Origin: Amborella trichopoda
Lineage: Eukaryota; Streptophyta; Magnoliopsida; Amborellales; Amborellaceae
Assembly (NCBI RefSeq): GCF_000471905.2
Contig: NW_006499883.1
Location: 3,401,468-3,465,467 of the forward strand
Length of the DNA: 64,000 nt
Direction: 5' to 3'
Shown here: positions 10,396 to 20,821 of the stretch, piece after piece
How the letters are laid out: every line of letters starts with the position of its first letter
How positions within the stretch are numbered: the stretch's first letter is position 1
Notes under the pieces: model-generated
What the model was told of the DNA's origin: nothing
What the model saw: only the letters and a program-made list of their open reading frames with translations
The model's database searches: none
Program-made: the position numbers and the translations under genes

Positions 10396-11400
10396 TCATC
10401 TACCATATAAAGGTTTAGCTATAATAGCTAAATCTTGTATGAAATTAGCAAGATAATTCAGACATCCTAAAAACCTTTGTAATTCTGTTTTATTAAGAAT
10501 ATTATCAGGAAATTTAATTGCAAATTCAATTTCTCTATCTATTGGAATGATAGTGCCTAGAAATAGGTTATGTCCTAAAAATCTTATTTTAGTTTGGAAT
10601 AAACTGATTTTCTTAGCAGAAACAACCAAACCTGCGTTCTTTACTGCATTCAAGAAGGCATTGATATGTTTGAAATGTTGCTGGACATCTTCTGAAAAGA
10701 TCAAGACATCATCTATATATACAATCATGAATTTTGTATAAGGATTAAAAATAATATTCATTATTTTTTAAAATTCAAAAAGGGCATTTTTTAGTCTAAA
10801 TGGTATTACATTCCATTCATACTGGCCAAATGAAACATTGAAGGCTATTTTGTATCTATCTTTTTCATTTATTTGGATTGCCAATATCCTGATTTCATAT
10901 CAAATTTGGAAAATATACATGCATTCAGCAATCTATCTAATAGATCTTTCTTATTAGGTATTTGGTATCCAATCCATTTTAATACTTTATTTAATGGTTA
11001 ATAATTTATAACTAATCTCGGTACTCCTCTTTCTTTTCTGGCATTATTTCAACATAAAAGGCGGCACAAATCCATGGTGAAGTACTTTTTCTAATTAAAC
11101 CTTTCTTTAATGATTCTTCTATTTCTTTTTTGCAAATTTCTAGGAGTCTTGAATTCATTTGTATTGACCTTGCTTTTGTAAGTATTTTGTTTTCTGTGAA
11201 TCCTTCTTCATATGGTAAGTTTACCATATGTCATTTTCTGTTCCAAAAGGCATTGGGTAATTCATGTCAAACTTCTTGCTCTATTTGTTTTTTAATGTTT
11301 TCAATTTTTTCTTTTATTTCAGGTAATAACAAATTCTTTACTATTTGTTTATATTTACTTTTGTTTTTAAAAAACATAAGAAATTTTCTTTATTTTTTAT
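10396..11400 (-). pseudogene. Piece C: reverse transcriptase, frameshifted
   Basis: RT entry motif (RSIQMNSRLLEICKKE, GLIRKSTSPWICAAFYVE) at 11227-11012. The palm core is at 10761-10396, with MIVYIDDVLIFSEDVQQHF containing the intact catalytic YIDD (about 10709-10720), then FLGHNLFLGTI and LQRFLGCLNYLANFI. The stretch between 10762 and 11011 still encodes the expected residues but has stops and frame changes. The order protease-RT-RNase H within one polyprotein is caulimovirid-like. Confidence 0.85.
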
Positions 11401-11481
11401 AGTTTATTTAATATTATGAATTTCTTTTAGTTTTGGTTTTTCTATAAATTCGAATTTAACTTCATGTCCATCAAGATTTGC

Positions 11482-11890
11482 TTATATTCCTGTATGATCA
11501 ATTTTTAAAGGATAAAGCAAATTTGAAAATGGAGTTCCTAGTATTACTGCTTGACTTAATCCTTTAACCATGATAAAAGGCATATCAAAACAATTTCCAT
11601 TATTGCAAACCGCTGCATCAGATAATTTATAATTTATAATAAGCTTACTACCATCAGCAGTATTTAGTATTTTGGTGGTTTTATCAAAATATTTAGTAGG
11701 GTCCAAACCTTCATTTATACAGTTTAAATCAGCTCCAGAATCTATTAATGCGAGTGATTGAAAACTATATTCATTTCGAATTACTATTCGTATCAAGGTA
11801 TACCATTTTTGAGTTATAACTTTGTCTATGATATTCAAATGATTTTCTTGTAAATCTTCTTTAATAATTCTTGAGGATTCAGGTTCATCT
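11482..11890 (-). pseudogene. Piece C: aspartic protease domain
   Basis: Open segment 11838-11482. The catalytic motif ALIDSGADLNCI is intact (DNA about 11731-11742), with downstream VKGLSQAVILGTPFSNLLYP giving the conserved hydrophobic-GTP flap of retropepsins. Only one active-site motif is present, as expected for a dimeric retroviral-type enzyme. It is the best-preserved protease of the cluster, but flanked by frame breaks. Confidence 0.8.
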
Positions 11891-11999
11891 TTGGTTATTT
11901 TAGTTAACAGATCTTCAAATTCTAATTCATCGTTTATTTAAGGATTAGAAGGTTCTGTAAAATCTGTGGCCATATCTAGTGATCTAAATCTATTTTTTA

Positions 12000-12775
12000 A
12001 TTGTAGAACTTTGATTTTAACCTCATTTATCTCTTGTTTTAATTCTGCTATAGTTGGTTCTCTTTATATAATTTCTCTTTTATTTATTATTTTAAGGATT
12101 TCAGATGGACTATATTCTTGAGGTTTTACTAATTGAGGTGGCTTAGTTTTTCCTTTAGCCAAATGTAAATATTGAGTTAGAGCTTCCTTTTTTTCTTTGG
12201 GATCAATTATTTTATCTATTAAATCAAGAATTAGATTCTCTTTTTTTGTAGGAGTATGACAAAAGCAATATGGCATTTGCTCATCAATATCTGATTCTGA
12301 TTTAGAGTCTGAAAATGTTAATCTTCTATTCTTCCTATTAAAATATTATCATCAGATGTTGAAGAAGCATCATTTATTTGATCTTCTATTTGAATATTAT
12401 TGTATAATTGATTTTTTATATCTTCGTCTAGATTTAAAGCATCAATTTTCTTTTTGACTCTACAGGTATTTTTATAATGGCCAACTTTGCCACATTTGTA
12501 GCAGACAGGAAGCTTCCCTTTTTCCGTTTTATTTTTGGGAACAAATTTCTTTGCAAATTTATTTCTTTTTTCTATTTTATGTGAAGGTTTATATTTTTTA
12601 TGCATACTCTTTTTCTTATGAGTCTTATGAGATGTTTGACTAATATTATACCCAAATTGCTCACATAAATCTTCTAATTCTTTCTTTCCTGTCATTCTTT
12701 GTTTTTCGAGCTGTCTTTTTAATTTTAGGTCAATGCATAAGGCTAATCCTTCGACACATATTTCAGCAGAAAGTT
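12000..12775 (-). pseudogene. Piece C: coat protein C-terminal part with zinc knuckle
   Basis: Open segments 12695-12318 and 12276-12064. The zinc knuckle CYKCGKVGHYKNTC (about 12462-12503) has all four ligands, unlike piece B. It is preceded by a Lys/His-rich basic stretch and followed by acidic residues. Compared with piece B, the serine-rich acidic region near 12310 is shortened. Confidence 0.8.
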
Positions 12776-12838
12776 CTTTTAGTAATATTGGACATAGGAT
12801 AAATCAAATTGGATAAATCGGTCTTGCTTGTTAATGGT
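12776..12838 (+). other. Inverted pararetroviral leader fragment inserted in the coat gene
   Basis: About 60 bp matching the leader just upstream of the primer site (compare 1528-1582): TTTTAGTAATATTGG... through TTGTTAATGGTA. It lies in plus orientation inside minus-strand coat-protein DNA and replaces about 18 bp seen in piece B (about 4414-4431). The homology ends within the first five bases of the primer-binding site. Confidence 0.8.
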
Positions 12839-13410
12839 AGGGAATTATTCCATTATTTTTATTTTTTAGTCTATTTTTCACCTTTTCGCGAAATAAATAA
12901 GGAAGAGCGGCTATGAATTTTTCCTTCCAATGATCAGCATTGGAATCTTCTCTTAAAAGGAGTCTTGAGAAAAATACATCTTTGTACCATTTGTAGTGGG
13001 AAAGAGTTAGGCACCTTAAATTAGACAGTAGATCTTCAGATCTAGCTTCTAGAAGAGCAGTGCTTCCCACGAAATGAAGAGTTATTGTATATATAAGGGT
13101 ATTAACCGCATCACTTTTACTATGTGGGATATCTTGATTATGCTCATTTTTTACAACCCATTGGCGAGTTACATTTAATAGCTGATTTTTTGTGATTTCA
13201 TTCATATGAAAGTCCCACCAGCCTCTTAGCCAGCCAATAAAGCCACATATGATGGCTTTTGCTACATCTTGATCATGGCTACTAGAGACTTTACATGTTG
13301 TAGCATACATGGTCATGTGCCTCATTGTATCCAATATTTGATGGTCTGACATGCCATCTATATTCCAATTAACTATAGTTCTTCCATAATAGGATACAGT
13401 ATGAGAAATT
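12831..13410 (-). pseudogene. Piece C: coat protein core
   Basis: Longest open coat segment of the cluster (codons from about 13405 down to 12831). Motifs: VNWNIDGMSDHQILDTMRHM, AKAIICGFIGWLRGWWDFHM, then LSHYKWYKDVFFSRLLLRED and FIAALPYLFREKVKNRL. These define the capsid core of Caulimoviridae. The upstream end is fused to promoter DNA of piece D at about 13405-13415, and the downstream end to the inverted leader fragment. The first few codons of the open frame (MSSGHG) come from the junction, not the virus. Confidence 0.8.
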
Positions 13411-13415
13411 CCATG

Positions 13416-13660
13416 GCCGCTGGACATGAAAAGATTATAAATGGTTTATTGTTTCGGCTTCGGGTCCGGACAGATGGTGCTTCCTCATGCGTTAAAGAAA
13501 AGCAATGATGTATATGATGGGTACTATCTTGTCGGTATGTGTCGGCAGGATACTGTAGGGTCAGGTGGCAAGGTACTGTAGTGTCGGCAAGGCACTGTAG
13601 AGACAGGTGGAAGGGTGCTGTAGTGTCGGCAAGGCACTGTAGAGACAGGTGGCAAGGTAC
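13416..13660 (-). repeat. Piece D: promoter-upstream DNA and 42-bp tandem repeat
   Basis: 13416-13540 matches the region just upstream of the TATA boxes in other pieces, but the TATA box itself is cut off by the junction with piece C. 13543-13660 holds about 2.7 units of the 42-bp repeat. Confidence 0.8.
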
Positions 13661-13796
13661 GGTTGGCTTTTATTTTTTGTCATTTTTTTTTTAGTGGGAA
13701 ACAAGGAATCTTTGAGTGGAAGACAAAGAAATAATGGTCGGTAATCTTTCTATTGTATTGATTATATCGGGTCATTGTCTGGGCTTTGACCTTGAA

Positions 13797-14304
13797 TCAC
13801 TCTGGCCTTTGAGAAAACTCGTCATCATCTTTATTGTATGTTTCTTCTTCATTATTGGAAGATGGTTTTCTGCTTCTTCTTCGAAAATTTGGAGTAACTG
13901 CTTCTGGAGTTCTTCTTTAGTTGCCAAGGGATTTTGCTTCCTCATTTTTTGGATATATTCTGATAAATTATTTGGGTTTTCATATGAAATATGCCCTGGT
14001 ATTTTTCTTAATTTAATATTGTCTGGCTCAAGGGCTTGATTCTCAAAAACATCCCACCATTTAACGTAAATTTTCTTTCCCAGTTTGGGAATATATTCAA
14101 AATTATTGATGAGATTTTTTGAGATTCCGAAATTCCATTTCATGATCCATGGAATTTGATACATGGCCATAAAGTATAAATGGTAGTCAATATTTTGGTC
14201 TTTATTATTGTATTCTACAAATTTTGCTTGAGACAGCAAAACTTTTGGGGAACAATCTGGGATTCTGATCCCCATATCATAAGCCAGTTTCTGATCCAAT
14301 TTGG
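13797..14304 (-). pseudogene. Piece D: second ORF C-terminal region, best-preserved copy
   Basis: A 170-codon uninterrupted stretch from about 14299 down; the frame changes near 13860, just before the conserved TGA (TCA 13797-13799). Core motifs FVEYNNKDQNIDYHLYFMAM and KIYVKWWDVFENQALEPD, then a Gln/Glu-rich helix (KEELQKQLLQIFEEEAE). No known domain. The upstream end is the outer border of the whole cluster, against the microsatellite. Confidence 0.65.
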
Positions 14305-14320
14305 GATAATAATAATAATG

Positions 14321-14361
<41 letters not shown>

Positions 14362-14404
14362 GTTAATGATAATAATAATAATAATGATAATAATAATAAT
14401 AATG

Positions 14405-14464
<60 letters not shown>
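14305..14464. repeat. (TAA)n/(GATAAT)n microsatellite at the cluster border
   Basis: About 160 bp of TAA units with interspersed GATAAT, directly abutting the outer end of piece D. The open frame of Ile/Met residues across it is spurious. Confidence 0.95.
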
Positions 14465-15479
14465 TAAAGATATTAAATATTGTTATTATGGGGATATTTT
14501 TACTACCTTACCTTTAGCATAAGGTGGTCACAATTAATCTTTACCATTGGATGTAAAATTGGATTGTTGTATTTATTCTATTGGCCAAGCTCAAAATTCA
14601 AAATAAATTTTCTCAAAGTATGTGACACACCCAAGCTATCTGATTTCATTGTATATGGTCCCTAATATTAGTATTAGCAATGGTGATAATAATTTACAAT
14701 AAATATTTATTTAATTAAATGATAGATCTTAGGAGAGTGCAAAACATAAGATCATTAAAAATATATTTTTTTGATATATATTTTATTATTTAAGGTGATA
14801 CATTTTGGATAGGCATTTATGTGCGGGGCTCTCTCCTTATAAATAAATATTGAGGAAATTCAACTTGGAATGTGAAAGAAGAGAACTGCTTCTCTCAAGG
14901 TCTTATCTAGATAGTTTGGTCTACATTAAGTAGGTATTGTATATAAACTCTTTTAAGGTTTCATTCATGTTAATGCAGTTGGTCACAAATTTCATTCCTC
15001 TTTTTTTCTCTCGAACGTTTATACTTCCTCAAAGTTTATCAGGATGCGTCTATCATGATCATACATATATTTTTTATTTATTTATTCTAAATTTTGATAT
15101 GTGACTGGTTGTAGTTCCTTTTCTATTTTTTGACCCTCTACAAATCTAGAAATCAATTCGATTCTTTTGAAAAGGTATTATCAGGCTTTAAATTGCACTT
15201 ATGACTATTTCTTGTTTTTTAAAATTTTCAAAACAATTATAAAAGTGAACGAAAATCAAGGAATTTATCATGAACTAATTTTAAAAGGTGAAACGTGATG
15301 ACATGATAGCATAAATTTTTAAAATTCTTACAATTTCTTTAAAATAGAGCAATTAGTCATAAATGTAATCGAAAGCCATTTAAAGTTTTAAATAATTAGT
15401 CTAACTAATTTAGTCATAAATGTATGAGAAAAACATTTAAAGTTCTAAATTTAAGAATATAAAATTATAACTTTGTTAA
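14465..15479. other. AT-rich intergenic DNA, no gene seen
   Basis: No coding pattern. A stretch at 14820-15060 with TATAAATAAA and pyrimidine-rich blocks could be LTR-derived (it lies downstream of the minus-strand gag remnant), but no matching second LTR was found. Confidence 0.4.
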
Positions 15480-17411
15480 TTCATTCTTAATTTCTTTGGC
15501 CTTCTTAGAATTTCTAGAGGTTCAATTTCTTTGATCATTTCTTGAGAGGATGGATCTTCTTTTGGGTTCACATTAAAGGATACTGAACTGAATCCTCTAG
15601 GATTGACCCCTTTGTTTCTTCTTGAATTATACTTTTGAGATGAAGGCATTCATCAATAATGTAGTCTTAATAATCCATAGCTTCAAGGTCTTGGTTGAGG
15701 TCATGGATGACTTGAGCCTCATGTGGGTCACACGCTGCACTTATTTGAAAGATGAGACTGATTAGGTCATTTCCTTTTGTGGTGACATGTATCATAGGGA
15801 TGTCCTGAACTTTTTGTGGGTTCGTATCTTCAATAGGAATCGAGATTTTTCTTGAATAACTCTCATTTTATTGAGTTTTTGGACTTTGGATACAATTACT
15901 CTCCTCAATTGGAATTTGAGAATCCATAGCCTTAGGATTTGGGTCATCTGCCTCTGCCCCGCTATTTAGGATAGGGGTGTCTTGAATCTTTTGCAAGTTT
16001 GTTTCTTCCAATTCAATTGAAACTTCTTGTGGGGTAGTTTGCCCTTCCATCTCTTTTGGATCATGGACCCTGGGCTAAGGCAATTCTCATCATTTAGTTT
16101 CTGAAATTCTTTAGTAACATAGGTCACTTTACTATTTTGGTCATCATTTTCAGGGCGGTTTCTTCCTGTGCCTCAAGGCTATATTGGATGTTTTCAGGCT
16201 CGAGCATGAGTCTTGACTAGTTGATCCTTATCAAATTGATATCGACTAAGACTTCTCCATCTTGACTCATATCATTTGACATCTCTTGATCTTACCATAA
16301 GTTAATTATCATCTCCCGGTTCTGAGGATGGTCATGACTTGGGATCAGCTTCAAATTATTTAACTGTCATCTCTTTAGAGTAACGTTCAGATGAATCTTC
16401 ATTGTAGTTGGGCTTTTGTTCCATCATGATTTCATCTGGCTCTTGCCCTAGTATGGTTTCATCTGGCTCTTGCCCCAGTGTGACTAGTGACCGACCTCGG
16501 GCCATTTCCTTTGCTCTCTCATAACGTGAAACTATTTTGAGCATTGAGTCAAAAGAAAAAGGTCAAATGCTTTTATTGAAGTAGAGTTTATACTTAAGGC
16601 AAACATTCTGGCTTCAGAAAGCGTGCAATCAATAACTTTTGATGTAGCCTCTCTAAATTTTTAGACAAAGTCTGTGAAGAACTCATCATGATTTTGTCAG
16701 GTGGAAACCAATTTGCCAAGGGTTAGTCACTTTCTGATCCCATAATATTACTCAACAAAACGTTGAAACAACTCATTGGGAGTATGATTCGGGTATTTTG
16801 AGACCACTTCTCGGAACCATGTCAAGGGTTGTTCAGATATGGTGTATTGAAACATGGCCCTCAAACGGTGTGGTTTATCAAGTGTAGGAACATTTAATAG
16901 GTAAGCAGTGATGTGATTTTCAGGATTATCTTTCCTGTTGAGCTTGTTTACGAACTGAGGGAATTCAAAATCCGGAGGAATGGGTTCGACATCCTCAATA
17001 ACATATTTGATATAAGATCATGAAGGGAGTATATTTGGAACTCCGATCTTAGCCAGGGTCTCTTTAAATGTGAATAATTTACCTTTCAGCTGGATGAGCT
17101 CAACTGACTCGTGGGTTTTAACCTCAGAAGTCTGTTGGTTCCCCAAAACCAATGGCATAATTTGTGGTGCAGGAGATGCAGCTGATATCGGCTGCACCGG
17201 ACTAGGGGTAGGCTGGACCTACGAGATGGCTAAAGCCGCATTAGATGCTCACACAAGCGAAGAGGCCTGAGCCGGGGCGGTTGGAGCTTGGTACAGAGTA
17301 GGCATGGGTAATGGTCCCTGAGCATAGGGATAATACTGATAGCTTTGAGAAGTGAGAAGGACCAGGGGATTGAAAAGCTGGTGCTAGTGCATGACAATGG
17401 ACAATGGGGGC

Positions 17412-18141
17412 CTGGTGTATAGGATATCCCAGGTAAGGATGGCTGAAGACCAGAGAGTATGGGGCCGACATATATGGTTGACTCAGAGGATATTGAGTTA
17501 GAACAAGGGCTGAATATGCAACCTGTGAATAATGATGTGGGACCGAGACTGCCTGAATAGGCTGCATCAGTGGGTGACTATACAGGACCTGAGGAGGGTC
17601 AGGTCTGGACTGACTCTGGTATGGACGGTCCCATGGTTGAGTCAGTTCTGTGAAAGGTGGAGGATAAGAAGAATGTTGGTGCCGGCTCGCCGACGTGGTG
17701 GAACTCACATGATTACGCTGGTCAAGGGCTAGAATGACTCTGACCTGACCAACGACTGGATATCTTAGGTGGGGCATGTGGCTCAACAAGGTCAGCACGC
17801 CTCAAGAAAGTGTTGACCTCAGGTAAGTTCTTAAGACACTAGATTGACAGGGACTCGTAGTCCATAAAATCAAGGGTGAACCTTGAGGAATAGAGGCATG
17901 GCCTGATGAACTCTTCGGTTTAAGCGAATATGTTTGACTCTCTAGATTTCATTGGTAGCTAGCTTTGCTTGGGCATCAACTTAATCTTCGTCAGTACTCT
18001 AAGTCTAACATGTTAGCCTGCCTGATAAGCTCATCATCTGAGTTGCTATGAACCTTATTGAGTTGGTGACCCCTAGAATGGATCTTTTGAGGAGGTTGGT
18101 AGTGTGCCTCTAATTGGGCAGCATTAACTCTAGAGCTAGAC
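17412..18141 (-). repeat. Left arm of a ~730-bp inverted repeat (gag fragment)
   Basis: Closely matches the reverse complement of 19933-20672. Inner limit at CTAGCTCTAGAGTTAATGC; outer limit at CTATACACCAGGCCTCC (both read on the minus strand). Differences are mostly single substitutions. Confidence 0.85.
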
Positions 18142-18253
18142 ATATATGGGTGGTTTGCCCCTAGTTGGGCAGCATTACTTTTAGACTTGGACATTTGTGG
18201 GAGGTGTGCCCCTGATTGGGCTGCATCTTCCCTAGACCTAGACTCAGAATATG
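18100..18253 (-). repeat. 51-bp (17-residue) imperfect tandem repeat in the gag N-terminus
   Basis: Three consecutive 17-residue units, each with the core AAQxGAHxPxM or NAAQLxAxxxxM. They begin SRSRED, SKSKSN and SSSRVN. The third unit marks the inner limit of the inverted-repeat arm. Confidence 0.7.
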
Positions 18254-18559
18254 AATGTGGGTTTAACTCTGGTTCTTTAGTCTAAGGTCGAATGCCTTGA
18301 CTGTTTTGAGTAGCTCGAGCCATGCAGACTTGCTGGATTATACGACTTTGATGGACTGCAGATGAGCCAACTAGGCTAAGCCCTAGGTGTGGGATTATGA
18401 ACCCACTAAAACTCGATATCGACTGACCAAAGATAGGGTAGACCTAGGGAATTGAGCTATAAGGTCTTGTAGGTCTTATCTTCCAAAGGAGTCTAGACTA
18501 TGTAGTAGACTTAATAAGTGAGTCACCATGAACTGTGAACATAACTACAAGAACATACA

Positions 18560-18760
18560 CTAATTTTTTTTTTTTTTTTTTTTTTTTTTCTATTATTTTT
18601 CGTTTTATGTTTTTTTTTTTCTTAGCTATCTAAACAAATAAGATAAATATGCTTCTAAAAGAAATTTTTTTTTTTTTCATATTTTTCATTTTATGTTTTT
18701 TTTTTTCGTAGCTATCTAAACAAATAAGATAAATATGCTTCTAAAAGAATTTTTTTTCTT
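18560..18760. repeat. T-rich tandem duplication (~85 bp x 2)
   Basis: The block TTTATG(T)nCTTAGCTATCTAAACAAATAAGATAAATATGC... occurs twice (about 18600-18665 and 18685-18750), separated by long T-runs. Low-complexity T and A tracts continue to 19020, including (TA)n at 18897-18922. Confidence 0.8.
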
Positions 18761-19144
18761 TTTTTCTAAAAAAGAAGATGAAGTCAAGAAAATTCTAAGC
18801 TATGCAGATAAGGCTTAAAAGCAACATATAAGATAAAAAATAGATGAGATCTATTTCCAATCTAAACAGATAAAGCAGAGAAAGCATAGATCTTTTATAT
18901 ATATATATATATAGATATATATTTTAAAAAAAATTTATTTTATCAAAAAAGATAAAGATTCATTTTTTTCTTAGGAAATAGATAAATATCCTCTCTAAAA
19001 GATGTATTCTAAAATGATAAATATGCACTTCCCGAAGATATGTATGATCTAAAGAAGATAAAAAATGCTACTAAAGAATATAAAGATGACGATAAAGATG
19101 ATTTAAAATATGATAAAGAATGCTCTAAAGAAGATCAAGATGAT

Positions 19145-19712
19145 CGAGAGGATTCAAGAATCGCCGATCCTTTCAACAGGAAGCAACAACGCACCACGTG
19201 GAAGGAGATGCATCCAACGGCGTTTAAATCTCTTGCGCCTTACCAAGTTAACGTCATCAAATCGGACGGTGATAATACCTCTGACGGTGATTTGTTCTTT
19301 AGCTGCGAATCGTCGTCGAGTCTGAGCCCAAGGACGACTCGATTAACATTGAACAAAGGCAAAGGAGAGACTTGTTTTAAAGATTTGAGTTTTCTAGTTG
19401 CCTTTTCTTTTCCTCCGTTTCTGTTTTTTTTTTCTTTTTTTTTTCTTTTTTTTTTCTTTTTTTTTTCTTTTTTTTTTTTGTAGTAGTTTTTTCTTTTTTC
19501 TTTTCTAGGCATAGGTTTTCGAGGTTATTTTTGTATGTCTTTTTTTTTTTTTAATTTTTTAATTTTTTCTTTTTTTCTTTTCTAGGTATAAGGTTTTGTG
19601 GTTATTTTTGTATGCATATTTCTTTGTTGTCCTATATTTATTCATTTAATGTTTGCCTCCTAGGGTTGAACCCACAAAACTCAAGGTTGTTGCTATAAAT
19701 TAGAGTTTTGTC
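19145..19712 (+). pseudogene. Copy of a gene 3' end (exon plus downstream sequence)
   Basis: Matches 29662-30112 in inverted orientation. The exon part encodes RIADPFNRKQQRTTWKEMHP and SDGDNTSDGDLFFSCES, corresponding to the second internal repeat of the gene at 29916-30517. Homology continues past the stop through a T-rich tract (19420-19600) to TTGTTGCTATAAATTAGAG and ends near 19712 at GTTTTGTCC. Only one of the two internal repeats is present. The frame upstream of 19145 (Lys/Asp-rich) is unrelated. This is a partial duplication, probably carried with the surrounding retroelement DNA. Confidence 0.75.
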
Positions 19713-19900
19713 CATTGATATAAATATTTATCCAAAAATAAGTGAAGATGTAGCCCATTGGGGCTTTGGATCCGTGGACGTAAGGCTTCGGCTTGAACCA
19801 TGTAAATATTGTGTTCTCTCTTTTTATCTCCCCATTCAATGTTTGTGCATGTATGCTCTCACCAAATCTTCAACATTGTCTATGATTTTTTATGTGAATT
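19713..19900 (+). mobile_element. Copia-like LTR fragment
   Basis: Shares GGGGCTTTGGATCCGTGGAC, then GTAAGG and TTGAACCATGTAAATATT with the minus-strand LTR of the TRIM at 47167-48148. Only the downstream half of an LTR is recognisable, in plus orientation. Confidence 0.6.
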
Positions 19901-19932
19901 ATTGGAAATTTTTTTCTTTTTTTCTTGAGGAA

Positions 19933-20672
19933 AACTCTAGCTCTAGAGTTAATGCTGCCCAATTAGAGGCACACTACCAACCTCCTCAAAAGATCCATTC
20001 TAGGGATCACCAACTCAGTAAGGTTCATAGCAACTTAGATGATGAGCTTATCAGGCAGGCTAACATGTTAGACTTAGAGTACTGACGAATATTAAGTTAA
20101 TGCCCAAACAAAGCTAGCTACCAATGAAATCTAGAGAGTCAAACATATTCGCTTAAACCGAAGAGTTCATCAGGCCATGCCTCTATTCCTCAAGGTTCAC
20201 TCTTGATTTTATGGACTACGAGTCCCTGTCAATCTAGTGTCTTAAGAACTTATCTGAGGTCAACACTTTCTTGAGGCGTACTGACCTTGTTGAGACACAT
20301 GCCCCACCTAAGATATCCAGTCGTTGGTCAGGTCAGAGTCATTCTAGCCCTTGACCAGCGTAATCATGTGAGTTCCACCACGTCGACGAGCCAACACCAA
20401 CATTCTTCTTATCCTCCACCTTTCACAGAAAGGACTCAACCATCGGACCGTCCATACCATAGTCAGTCTAGACCTGACCCTCCTCAGGTCCTGTATAGTC
20501 ACCCACCGATGCAGCCTATTCAGACCGTCTCGGTCCCACATCATTATTCACAGGTTGCATATTCAGCCCTTGTTCTAACTCAATATCCTCTGAGTCAACC
20601 ATATATGTCGGCCCCATACTCTCTGGCCTCCAGCCATCCTTACCTGGGATATCCTATACACCAGGCCTCCAA
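19933..20672 (+). repeat. Right arm of the ~730-bp inverted repeat (gag fragment)
   Basis: Carries the gag N-terminal half in plus orientation, including the same DELIRQANMLDLEY then stop, followed by HMPHLRYPVVGQVRV and the Pro/Tyr-rich run. The copy ends at CAGGCCTCC and is followed by a T-run. A 5' start equivalent to 18323 is missing. The arms share a stop codon after LDLEY, so the gag was already dead when it was duplicated. Confidence 0.85.
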
Positions 20673-20821
20673 CCCTTTTTTTTTTTTTTCTTACATTATT
20701 TGTTCACGGAGAAATCCTTATGGCTAACATGCGGAGTTCCATGGCCCTTCTTCGCCATTTATTTTTGGATGAAGTTTCTGTAGGGCCTAGGGTTTATTGA
20801 AACAAAATAAAGCCTCACTTC

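Larger units (their letters stand above)
1..14304. mobile_element. Endogenous caulimovirid (plant pararetrovirus) cluster, four rearranged pieces
   Basis: Seen: movement protein-, coat protein-, protease-, RT- and RNase H-like coding remnants recur here in broken frames, with a TGGTATCAGAGCCA primer site and a TATA promoter. There are no long terminal repeats. Instead the same circular gene order is cut at different points in each piece, as expected for integrated copies of a circular viral DNA. Piece A is 1-2366 (plus); B is 2673-8302, C 8303-13410 and D 13416-14304 (all minus); a coat-protein fragment fills 2367-2672. Known: 7-9 kb genomes with a Met-tRNA primer and MP-CP-PR-RT-RH order are Caulimoviridae. 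The order plus a separate downstream ORF suggests a Florendovirus- or Petuvirus-like lineage, but genus is inference. All copies carry stops and frameshifts. Confidence 0.9.
15480..18323 (-). pseudogene. Ty3/gypsy-like gag pseudogene
   Basis: The frame begins MARATQNSQGIRP at 18323 and continues, with stops, through a Pro/Tyr/Gln-rich N-terminal half (17798-17241: YPPPF, PYMSAPYSL, HPYLGYP). It then passes, after a frameshift, to a capsid-like block near 16950-16720: ENHITAYLLNVPTLDKPHR, LRAMFQYTISEQPLTWF, NELFQRFVE. The RxMF...LTWFRE...F...F pattern is the retrotransposon gag domain of plant Ty3/gypsy elements. A tail with a duplicated GQEPDE unit follows (16544-16356). A further acidic open frame, 16050-15868, is out of phase. 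No protease or RT was found, so the element is truncated or non-autonomous. Confidence 0.7.

Noticed and set aside
14180-14467. ORF of Ile/Met residues
   Set aside because: Translation of the TAA/GATAAT microsatellite.
19240-19512. Lys-rich minus-strand ORF
   Set aside because: Shadow of a T-rich tract opposite the copied gene end.
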